Shown here: positions 57,720-64,000 of the stretch, in pieces
Position numbering within the stretch: position 1 is the first letter of the stretch
Layout of the letters: each line of letters opens with the position of its first letter
Assembly: GCF_017872975.1 (NCBI RefSeq)
Contig: NZ_JAGGJP010000008.1
Coordinates: forward strand, 110,113-174,112
Source of the DNA: Rubellimicrobium aerolatum
GTDB lineage: Bacteria; Pseudomonadota; Alphaproteobacteria; Rhodobacterales; Rhodobacteraceae
DNA length: 64,000 nt
Direction: 5' to 3'
Notes under the pieces: model-generated
What the model saw: only the letters and a program-made list of their open reading frames with translations
What the model was told of the DNA's origin: nothing
Database searches by the model: none
Program-made: the position numbers and the translations under genes

Positions 57720-59022
57720 CTTGCAAGGTCTCGCCGCCGGGGGAGGCCGGAGCGGGTTCGGAGGCGGGCGCGGCGGGTTCGTCCGATGCGGGCTCGGCCG
57801 GGGCCGGTTCGGACGGGGCGGGCCCAGTGGAGGCGGGCTCGGTGGCGGGCTCCTCGGTGGCGGGCGCGAGGACGGGGATCGCGGTCAGGCCGGCCTTGCC
57901 CATCAGCACGCGCAGGGCGGTGCCCACGCGGGGGACGAAGCCGCCCTTGGGCACCTCGGCCTCGGCCACCAGCGGCAGGCGCATCTCGGGCAGGCCCTCG
58001 CGGGTCAGCACCAGCTCGGCCACCTCCTGCCCCTGGGCGATGGGCGCGGCGAGCGGCCCCTCGTAGGAGATCGAGGCGTGCACGGCGTCATCGCCCAAGG
58101 CGGGCACCAGCACCGACAGGTCGGCGGGCAGCACGAGGCCCACGCGGGGGGCGGCGCCCATCCAGACCTCGGCCTCGGCGAGGCGGGTGCCGGCGGTCCC
58201 GACCTCGCGCACGGCGAACTGGCGGAAGGCCCAGTTGATGATCCGTTCGGATTCGGTGCGCCGCGCCTCGGTCGAGGGGAGGCCGGTGACGACGAAGATC
58301 ACCCGGCGGTCGCCCTGCTTGGCCGAGCCCACGAGGCCGTAGCCCGCCTCCTCGGTGTGGCCGGTCTTGAGGCCGTCCGCACCGATGCCCAGGCCCAGGA
58401 TCGGGTTGCGGTTCTGCGAGTTGGAGGGCACGCGGCCATCGAACTCGAACTCCTGCTCGGAGAAGATCGGGTAGAACTCGGGGAAGTCCTCGATCAGGTG
58501 CTCGGCCAGCACGCCGAGGTCGTGGGCGGACATGACCTGCCCGGCGGCGGGCCAGCCGTTGGAGTTGACGAAATGGGAGTCGGTCATGCCGAGCTCCCGC
58601 GCCTTCTCGGTCATCAGGGCGGCGAAGCCGGTCTCGGTGCCGTCGGGGGACAGCGCCTCGGCCAGGACCACGGTCGCGTCGTTGCCCGACAGCACGATGA
58701 CGCCGCGCAGCAGGTCGTGGACGGTGGGGCGGTCCAGCGTGTTGAGGAACATCGAGGAGCCGCCGTAGCTCATGGCGTGCTCGGAGACGGGAAGGGTCTG
58801 GTCGAGCGCGAGCTGGCCGCGCTCGATGGCGTCGAAGGCCATGTAGAGCGTCATCAGCTTGGACATCGACGCGGGCGGCAGCGGCTGGTCGGCGTTCTTC
58901 TCCAGCAGCACGGTGCCGGTGGTGTCGTCGTAGACCCAGGCGGCGCGGGCGGCGGTCTCGAACTCCTGAGCGGAGAGCGGCAGGGCGGCGAGGGCGAGGA
59001 GGGCGGCGAGCAGGCGGGTCAT
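57709..59022 (-). CDS. D-alanyl-D-alanine carboxypeptidase (PBP5/DacC family)
   Basis: 437 aa periplasmic enzyme that trims peptidoglycan pentapeptides. Signal peptide residues 1-18 (LLAALLALAALPLSAQ). Active site: SMSK (SxxK) near residue 51, SGN (SxN) near 113, and KTG in GLKTGHTEEAGYG near 215. Residues about 275-370 form the beta-rich C-terminal PBP5 domain. The last 60 residues are Pro/Ala/Glu-rich repeats (EPAPAEPASDEPAAP), lacking the usual amphipathic membrane helix. ATG 59022 has GGAGGACC before it. Confidence 0.93.
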   Translation of the reverse strand: MTRLLAALLALAALPLSAQEFETAARAAWVYDDTTGTVLLEKNADQPLPPASMSKLMTLYMAFDAIERGQLALDQTLPVSEHAMSYGGSSMFLNTLDRPTVHDLLRGVIVLSGNDATVVLAEALSPDGTETGFAALMTEKARELGMTDSHFVNSNGWPAAGQVMSAHDLGVLAEHLIEDFPEFYPIFSEQEFEFDGRVPSNSQNRNPILGLGIGADGLKTGHTEEAGYGLVGSAKQGDRRVIFVVTGLPSTEARRTESERIINWAFRQFAVREVGTAGTRLAEAEVWMGAAPRVGLVLPADLSVLVPALGDDAVHASISYEGPLAAPIAQGQEVAELVLTREGLPEMRLPLVAEAEVPKGGFVPRVGTALRVLMGKAGLTAIPVLAPATEEPATEPASTGPAPSEPAPAEPASDEPAAPASEPAPASPGGETLQDGD

Positions 59023-59053
59023 CGGGGTCCTCCCGGGGGCGGGGGTGGAAGGG

Positions 59054-59578
59054 TCAGCCATCGGCGGCGTTGTCGGAGGCGGCGACGATGTCGCCCCCGG
59101 CGATGGGGGTGTCGGAGGAGGCGGTGGTCGCACGGCGGAGCGCCAGCACGTCGAGGGTGGCGGGCGCGCCGGCCAGCATCCCCAGCGCGGCGGCGGCGCC
59201 GGAGGAGACCTGGAGCGCCGGGCCGGGGAGATCGCGCTCGCGCCGGAAGAGGGCTCCGGTGACGGATTGGCCGGTGTCGAGGTTGAGGATGCGGACCCGC
59301 TCGGGCTGGGCCGCGTCGGGATGGGCAACCCAGAGGCCGCCGAGCGAGGGGCGGCCGTCCCAGAGCCCGGGCTCGGTCGCATGGAAGGCCTCGGGCGCGG
59401 GGATGTCGCCGGGGGCGAGGGTGGGATCGGGGGCGGGGGCCTCCTGCGCGGCGGCGACGGCCTGGGGGGCCTCGGGGCGGGCGCAGCCGGCGAGCGCGAC
59501 GGCCAGAAGGGCGCTGGCCGCGACCGCCCCGCCGCGTCGCCGTCCCGCCTTGCCCTGTCCTTCCGGTCCGCCCGTCAT
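59054..59578 (-). CDS. Putative lipoprotein, N-terminal part of RlpA/SPOR-type protein
   Basis: 174 aa. A basic N-terminus and hydrophobic stretch end in a lipobox (ALAGC, Cys near residue 32), so it is probably an outer-membrane lipoprotein. The conserved core FHATEPGLWDGRPSLGGLWV (in part), RVRILNLDTGQSVTGALFRR and LQVSSGAAAALGMLAGAPA equals what I recall at the N-terminus of rhodobacterial SPOR-domain lipoproteins upstream of dacC. The C-terminal SPOR domain, which would bind denuded septal peptidoglycan, is absent; the protein ends SDNAADG. Confidence 0.78.
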   Translation of the reverse strand: MTGGPEGQGKAGRRRGGAVAASALLAVALAGCARPEAPQAVAAAQEAPAPDPTLAPGDIPAPEAFHATEPGLWDGRPSLGGLWVAHPDAAQPERVRILNLDTGQSVTGALFRRERDLPGPALQVSSGAAAALGMLAGAPATLDVLALRRATTASSDTPIAGGDIVAASDNAADG

Positions 59579-59710
59579 CGTCCGTCCCTCGTGCCTCGCC
59601 GGCGGGTGCCGGCCCCGGGCCGTTGGCCGGCCCGTTCCTTCGCGTGCGGTTCCGTCCGCGCGCGGCGGAGCGCGGAGCCTAGCGCCGCCGCGCGGCAGGA
59701 TAGCGATCCC

Positions 59711-59750
59711 CGGCGGGGTTGGAAAGGCGGCGGCGGGGTTGGAAAGGCGG
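59711..59750. repeat. Perfect 20-bp tandem duplication
   Basis: The 20-mer beginning CGGCGGGGTTGGAAAGG occurs twice without a gap at 59711-59730 and 59731-59750, between the lipoprotein gene and tRNA-Ser. Confidence 0.9.
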
Positions 59751-59791
59751 CCGCGCGTCCGGGCGGGTGCCGCACGCCGACGTGAAGCGCC

Positions 59792-59820
59792 TTTTCAAGG
59801 CCGGCGCAGCCCCCTATCAG
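59792..59820 (+). promoter_or_regulatory. Candidate promoter of tRNA-Ser
   Basis: TTTTCA (59792-59797), 17 bp, TATCAG (59815-59820), ten bases before the mature tRNA 5' end. Confidence 0.4.
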
Positions 59821-59829
59821 GACGGGACC

Positions 59830-59919
59830 GGAGGAGTGGCAGAGCGGTCGATTGCTGCGGTCTTGAAAACCGCCGTGGGGGCGACCCCACCGTGGGTTCG
59901 AATCCCACCTCCTCCGCCA
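59830..59919 (+). tRNA. tRNA-Ser (anticodon UGA)
   Basis: 90 nt including encoded CCA. Acceptor GGAGGAG (59830-59836) pairs with CTCCTCC (59909-59915), discriminator G, CCA at 59917-59919. Anticodon stem GCGGT/ACCGC with loop CTTGAAA; the anticodon is TGA at 59864-59866. The long variable arm (GTGGGGGCGACCCCAC) marks a class II tRNA, and the T-arm has GGTTCGAATCC. It reads UCA codons and, by wobble, UCG/UCU. The AT-rich island begins directly at its 3' end, the classic integration position. Confidence 0.97.
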
Positions 59920-60202
59920 CTTCGGCATGATCTGAGAAAGTTGTTTATTTATATATACTTGCAAGAGGGTGCTTCAAAGAAACCACCCACGCCTCCCACC
60001 CACGCTGACCACCCTACATACTCTGAAGAGCGGACCACCCTCGGACAGTGTAGCGTTTAGTTTTTCAATTTTTTGTGTAGCCGCTCAAAGGGGTAGCCGT
60101 CCCTCTCGTGATTCCTTGGCCAGTTTTCGGGGGGACCCTAAGGTTCTCTCCCCCTGTGGAACTACAAGCAGGACAGGTCAGACGTTCAGGGTGCGTTGAG
60201 CC
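59920..60202. other. Left junction of the AT-rich island, no gene
   Basis: Base composition changes abruptly here (for example a TTTATTTATATATA run near 59945 and TTTTTCAATTTTTTG near 60062). No coding region or integrase gene was recognised. A duplicate of the tRNA 3' end was not found in the visible sequence, so the other att site would lie beyond the window. Confidence 0.6.
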
Positions 60203-61276
60203 TTATATTGGCAGATGTGGCATAAACTTCTCAATTTCGTCTTTAATAAAGTCAGGACTGAGGGTCAACCAAATGGAATTCGGAGCGTTAGACAGGCCTG
60301 CTCCTAGAGCCCGGCCCTCGTAGGTGTAATGACCTGACTTTGACATTCTTCCTTTTCGGAAGTTATAGCAAACAGTTACAAAATCTGGAGTAAAGGAATT
60401 CCAATGTGCAGGCCCGGCTACATTGTCGTTGGGCGAGAGTAAAGATTTTATTCTCCATTCGCTTGCCACGACACCTTCGCCGTTATCGGATCGAAAGGTC
60501 GTCAGCAGGCGCTTTGATCCCGGCCAGTAATGGTACTGCTTTACGTGCTCGGACATTCGCGGGGAATTGCCAGACAAGTCTATGCCAACGGCTACGTGAG
60601 ACCAGTTCTGCGTTTGACCAATTATACTGTGTCCATATGCTGCTCTATACTCGATGTAGCCACCCCAAGTGTCTTTATGCCTATCGGAAGTGTCATTGAA
60701 AAGCTTCACGGAGTTGAGCGCGCCTGCTAAGTTGATGATATTGGCGAGGCCGCTGAGAAAAACATCAGAGTTGCTGGGCACTATTTCGGAGTACTTCTTA
60801 ATGAATTTGAGTAGTACCTCACGACCAGAGCCGATTGCGAAGCATTCATCAAATCGCTCGGTCTGAACAGAGTATCTTTCAAGTCCACCAAGAATATTGT
60901 ATGCTGGCTGTCCGTTCAGCGAGGCCGATTGAAAGCCGATAACACTAATGGCCTCTGACTGATCAAGCCCTTCGTTGAAGTTATTGACTAAATCTCCTGC
61001 TGTTCTCATGGGCCTGTCAGTGTCAGCAAGCGAACGATAGTAGTCTGGGAAAGACTCCGTGAAGTCGCGAATTCTGCTTTCTGCTCCAGAAAATGCGAAG
61101 ACGGCAGCGTTTTCGGGTATAACTAGTGCTTTCGAAGTCAGGCCCGCGAGGTATCTGCCTTCCAAGCTCACCGACCCATAGGTTGTTGGGGTTATGACAT
61201 TCGGCCCTGAGGTCACAAGTAGATCGCTCAAGATAGCTGCGACCCCGTCCGAGTGGACATATGCACACACAGTCAA
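60203..61276 (-). CDS. Hypothetical protein, possible proteasome-like Ntn hydrolase
   Basis: 357 aa, AT-rich codons, no family recognised with certainty. The N-terminus TVCAYVHSDGVAAILSDLLVT recalls HslV and proteasome beta subunits: Thr2 would become N-terminal after Met removal, Asp18 fits HslV Asp17, and a Lys (SKALVIPENAAVFAFSG, near residue 50) fits Lys33. FAIGSGREVLLKFI near 147 resembles the GSG turn of that fold. The C-terminal 150 residues match nothing known to me. TTG start at 61276, supported by GCGGAG 7 bp before it. No signal peptide or membrane helix. Confidence 0.72.
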   Translation of the reverse strand: MTVCAYVHSDGVAAILSDLLVTSGPNVITPTTYGSVSLEGRYLAGLTSKALVIPENAAVFAFSGAESRIRDFTESFPDYYRSLADTDRPMRTAGDLVNNFNEGLDQSEAISVIGFQSASLNGQPAYNILGGLERYSVQTERFDECFAIGSGREVLLKFIKKYSEIVPSNSDVFLSGLANIINLAGALNSVKLFNDTSDRHKDTWGGYIEYRAAYGHSIIGQTQNWSHVAVGIDLSGNSPRMSEHVKQYHYWPGSKRLLTTFRSDNGEGVVASEWRIKSLLSPNDNVAGPAHWNSFTPDFVTVCYNFRKGRMSKSGHYTYEGRALGAGLSNAPNSIWLTLSPDFIKDEIEKFMPHLPI

Positions 61277-61373
61277 TTCGAGTCTCCGCTTCTTTCTTCA
61301 GGTCAGGTCGTTCTATAGCACTTGTTTGTAGTCAGCCTTTCGCCATGATGATGCATCTACTTGGAACCTCACG

Positions 61374-61916
61374 TCAGCCGTTCAAAATGCGATGCACACT
61401 CATGCGGCTGATCTTCAGTTGGTCAGCGATCTGGTATGTTGAGAGGCCCTGTTCCCTGAGGCTACGCACCTTGTCGCGGTCGATGGTGGGCTTCCGTCCC
61501 TTGTAGACGCCCCTCGCCTTGGCTTGGGCGATGCCCTCCGCTTGGCGCTTACGGATGATGTTCCGTTCGAACTCGGAGAAGGCCCCCATCATCTGTAGCT
61601 GTAGATTGGCTAGAGGATCGTCGCTGTCAGCGGAGAAGGTCAGTCGCTCGGACAGGAAGGTGATGGCTACACCCTTGTCGTTGAGCCGCTGGACGATGGC
61701 TTGGAGGTCACGCAGGTCCCGCGCCAGTCGGTCGATGGAGTGGACCACCACAACGTCATCCTCTCGCACATAGTCGAGCATGGCCTGTAGCGCGGGGCGG
61801 TCTGCGGCTGACTTGCCGGACAGCTTCTCCTCAAAGAGCTTGTCGGTTGGGCCTAGGTCCTGACGGTCTAGGTTCTGATCCTCTGTGCTGACCCGGCGAT
61901 AGCCTACCCGCGCCAT
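61374..61916 (-). CDS. Serine recombinase (resolvase/invertase family)
   Basis: 180 aa. N-terminal catalytic domain: VGYRRVSTEDQNLDRQ with the nucleophile Ser, then VVVHSIDRLARDLRDL, and the E-helix MMGAFSEFERNIIRKRQAEG. C-terminal helix-turn-helix of Hin type: GRKPTIDRDKVRSLREQG and STYQIADQLKISRMSVHRIL. Length is that of Tn3-type resolvases and DNA invertases, not of large serine integrases, so it resolves or inverts rather than integrates the island. ATG 61916 chosen (GCGGAG before it); an ATG seven codons upstream is possible. AT-rich codon use. Confidence 0.92.
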   Translation of the reverse strand: MARVGYRRVSTEDQNLDRQDLGPTDKLFEEKLSGKSAADRPALQAMLDYVREDDVVVVHSIDRLARDLRDLQAIVQRLNDKGVAITFLSERLTFSADSDDPLANLQLQMMGAFSEFERNIIRKRQAEGIAQAKARGVYKGRKPTIDRDKVRSLREQGLSTYQIADQLKISRMSVHRILNG

Positions 61917-61924
61917 GTGATGCT

Positions 61925-62000
61925 CCGCTAGTAACATATGATTCTAGACTACACCCACAGCAGTCACATAGGCAACCTGAATCAGTCTAATGTTACCGTT
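61925..62000. promoter_or_regulatory. Candidate res/crossover region of the serine recombinase
   Basis: GTAACAT (61931-61937) and ATGTTAC (61990-61996) are inverted 52 bp apart, in AT-rich DNA just upstream of the recombinase gene, where resolvases usually have their res site. No 12-bp dyad triplet typical of Tn3 res sites could be fixed by eye. Confidence 0.25.
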
Positions 62001-62403
62001 TGAGTGGTCACAGCGGGCCAGCAACTTATTCCTCTACTCATGTGTGATGCCGGGGCGGGAAAGCCCTTAGGGAGTGGCGGGATTTTACGGTCAAGGAAGC
62101 CCCTTTCGTGTCGTCGGGTAGGTGGACCCGTCCGAGGGTCGTTCCGTCGATCCTGACAGACAGAATAGGCGTTTTAGAGCCTTCCAATCTTCGGGGTGCG
62201 CTCGGCGGGCGTGGGGCTAACGAAAGAAGCGTCCGCAGATAAGCTGCCGGGACAATCACAATGAAGTCTCAGTCTCGTCAAATGCGGGGCTACATCATTG
62301 TTTATAGTGCGGAAATACTCACGCCGCGACCTTGCCTGTTCAGAGATTGTCTGGACCTATAAGGCATTGATAATTAAGAGCTAAGTTGAAGGGGAGCAAG
62401 TAC
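62001..62403. other. Intergenic stretch upstream of the polymerase-like gene
   Basis: About 400 bp. A minus-strand open frame at 62038-62259 (73 codons, ending RVHLPDDTKGASLTVKSRHS) lacks a clear start and motif; I do not call it. The right half, 62290-62400, is AT-rich and should hold the promoter of the next gene. Confidence 0.4.
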
Positions 62404-63837
62404 TTGCACTACAAGCATGAAGATTTTGGGATAACAAACACCCCCGTTCGAGAGGTAGAGAAATCTCCCAAGATCACAGGGGATAGTTGGGTTCAGCAAG
62501 ATTGGGAGCCTCAGGATGAAGCTACAAAAGCCTATGTTTCATCCTTGGCTGACGGGCTTGGTCTCTTGGAGGGCAGCCGTCCTACCACCCAACGGAAGGT
62601 TCTTCGCTGTCTGTCTGACTTCCTCATAGCAGTGAAAACCGCGCCGTCAGGGTTGGTCTGCTGGCCCATGGGGGAGGCAACCTATCGAGAAGCAGCCTAC
62701 GGGTATGATGTTGCCCAACGGGTCATGAGGGCTTTGCTGGCCTCAGGGAAGCTGTCTCTTGCTCAGGAGGCCGAGCGGCCAAAGAAGGGCAAGGGGCTGA
62801 GTGCCGTCTACCAAGCCCGCAAGGAGGTTGCGCCGGATGCTCTTCGGTTCAAGCCACATGGGACAGGGCCAGCGATCCAGGTCAGGGACAGCAAGCCCGA
62901 GGGGTATGCCTTCGCCGGAGGAGAGAAGCCGAAGGGGGCGATCCTCGGACTAAGCCAGTTCAAGGGGCAGTATGAGGCCTTACAGGCGGACATGAGGGCG
63001 ATCAACAAGGTCATGGTCATTCATCCCCTGAGGAGCCCTGAGGACGAGGAGTGGGCGGGGGGCAAGCGAATCTTCAATGATGGACGGCTAGACAAAGGAG
63101 GGCGCATCTATGGTGGCTGGCAGAACAAGAAGGCGGCGGATCGACTGCACTTCACCATTGATGGAGAGGCAGTTTGTGAAATCGACGTTAAAGGAAGCTT
63201 TGTATCCTTAGCCAACGTTCTCTTCGGTGAGTCAGAAATCGACTTAGGATCGGACCCCTATCAGCGTATCGAGTTTGTGCGTTCAGGCCCCCCGCATATG
63301 AGGAGTTTCGCAAAGGAGTTGGTCTCGGCTCTGCTGTCCAGTTCACCCAAGAAGAACAGACTTCCCAAGGGCAAGAAGAAAGACGGCAACGGCAAACCCA
63401 TTCCACTACAGAAGGAATACAATCTTCCCAAGAAAGTGCCTGCTAAGTTCTACTACAATCAGATTATTGAGGCGTTCCCGTTTATTAAGAATATGGACAG
63501 AGAGGCCGGAACTCTAATGTTCGTAGAAAGTAGCATCATAGTCAAAGCCCTACTAAGTCTAGCACAGCGTAAGACACCTATAGTCGCATACCCGGTCCAT
63601 GATTGTTTGATCTGCAAGCGGAGCGATGAAGCCGAAGTCATCAAGGCGCTACAAGAAGCCTTCATAGAAGAAATCGGTCAGTGTCCCTACCTTGATGTAG
63701 AATATAGCAACCAAGGACCCAAGATCATTGAGCCTATCCGTATTGAGTCACCTAAGCCTAAGGAAAGCAAGTCTCGGAGTAGATATGCCTACTTGGATTG
63801 GAACATTCAGGACGACATATCCCTTATCGAAGATTGA
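62404..63837 (+). CDS. Uncharacterised mobile-element protein, possible family-A DNA polymerase palm
   Basis: 477 aa from TTG 62404 (AAGGGGAG 7 bp before it); TTG 62386 would add six residues. Residues about 1-170 are helical with no motif known to me. From about 215: GGKRIFNDGRLDKGGRIYGG, then EIDVKGSFVSLANVLFGE, comparable with polymerase motif A (DYSQIELR); MRSFAKELVSALL, comparable with motif B; and VAYPVHDCLICKRSDEAEVI, comparable with motif C (VHDE). No exonuclease domain. Such GGR-YGGWQ proteins occur on mobile elements; I infer a replication or gap-filling polymerase, unproven. Confidence 0.75.
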   Translation: MHYKHEDFGITNTPVREVEKSPKITGDSWVQQDWEPQDEATKAYVSSLADGLGLLEGSRPTTQRKVLRCLSDFLIAVKTAPSGLVCWPMGEATYREAAYGYDVAQRVMRALLASGKLSLAQEAERPKKGKGLSAVYQARKEVAPDALRFKPHGTGPAIQVRDSKPEGYAFAGGEKPKGAILGLSQFKGQYEALQADMRAINKVMVIHPLRSPEDEEWAGGKRIFNDGRLDKGGRIYGGWQNKKAADRLHFTIDGEAVCEIDVKGSFVSLANVLFGESEIDLGSDPYQRIEFVRSGPPHMRSFAKELVSALLSSSPKKNRLPKGKKKDGNGKPIPLQKEYNLPKKVPAKFYYNQIIEAFPFIKNMDREAGTLMFVESSIIVKALLSLAQRKTPIVAYPVHDCLICKRSDEAEVIKALQEAFIEEIGQCPYLDVEYSNQGPKIIEPIRIESPKPKESKSRSRYAYLDWNIQDDISLIED

Positions 63838-64000
63838 TTAATCCTTCGGTGTTTAGATTATAGTAGAAGGAAGAGAACGGAAGAGTAATAGAGTGGGAAA
63901 AGTCCTGAAGCTGCCCCCGAACTGACCGGACAGGGTCTCCCACTTCCCTAAGGGGTAGGAGTACTGTTCACATCATGACTGGTCACATCCCACGGCCCGA
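63838..64000. other. Right edge of the window, island sequence
   Basis: AT-rich. GTGGGA (about 63894) and TCCCAC (about 63941) with CCTG/CAGG inside could form an imperfect terminator hairpin for the polymerase-like gene. An ATG at 63975 (M-T-G-H-I-P-R-P) with taggag 14 bp before it may begin another gene that runs off the window. Confidence 0.3.

Noticed and set aside
59575..59964. Minus-strand open frame of 129 codons covering tRNA-Ser, reading WRRRWDSNPRWGRPHGG
   Set aside because: This is the antisense of a class II tRNA-Ser plus flanks, a common false protein; no start context or family.
62038..62259. 73-codon minus-strand frame on the island
   Set aside because: No plausible ATG/GTG with ribosome-binding site, no recognised motif, GC content unlike the flanking island genes. 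Could be old debris.
59920..64000. Second copy of the tRNA-Ser 3' end as attR
   Set aside because: Searched by eye for GGTTCGAATCC and CACCTCCTCCGCC; not found within the window.

Overview
The window is a GC-rich alphaproteobacterial chromosome segment, most like the Rhodobacteraceae/Paracoccaceae. This rests on codon bias, on stop/start overlaps of the ATGA type, on a rlpA-like lipoprotein, D,D-carboxypeptidase, tmk, holB, tatD and MBL-hydrolase block ordered as I remember it from that family, and on the density of Dpp, BMP and TRAP uptake systems. A clearly AT-richer island begins just after a tRNA-Ser(UGA) gene at 59830-59919 and runs past the right edge.

Layout. 1-6197: a dipeptide/amide-type ABC importer (two permeases, binding protein, fused ATPase) with an acetamidase/formamidase inside the operon. 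6504-12453: a four-carbon acid-sugar cluster (DUF1537 kinase, FCD-GntR regulator, then on the minus strand a Fe-alcohol dehydrogenase, a DHDPS-family lyase/aldolase, PdxA and a sialidase-fold protein). 12697-18663: an EamA exporter and a second complete Dpp-type importer. 18838-26141: a CodA-like deaminase, an amidase and a complete BMP-family ABC importer, which look like one unit for uptake and hydrolysis of a cyclic amide or nucleobase-like compound. 26142-29867: a graveyard holding a decayed heme importer (hmuTUV), remnants of two insertion sequences, and a third IS with recognisable inverted repeats but a broken transposase. 29868-38745: a TRAP transporter, a LysR regulator with two DNA-binding domains, an NAD-dependent oxidoreductase, and an operon of hydratase, extradiol dioxygenase, aldolase and tautomerase that resembles the gallate/protocatechuate 4,5-cleavage lower pathway. 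Two copies of a LysR-type site link the TRAP and ring-cleavage operons. 38772-45696: a TonB-dependent receptor, a siderophore-type ABC importer, a DUF2218 protein and a His-rich PadR regulator, forming a metal-uptake block. 45874-50345: a small exported protein and an N-methylproline-demethylase-like enzyme with its TetR regulator, surrounded by three decayed genes (proline racemase/hydroxyproline epimerase family, P5C-reductase family, LysR). 50721-59578: an SDR, a secreted MORN-repeat protein and a tightly overlapping housekeeping operon.

59830-64000: the tRNA-Ser gene followed by the island, with three genes visible: a possible proteasome-like Ntn hydrolase, a serine recombinase, and an uncharacterised protein that looks like a family-A DNA polymerase palm. 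Two of these appear to use TTG starts. This island is the least explained part of the window. No CRISPR array, rRNA or second att site was seen.
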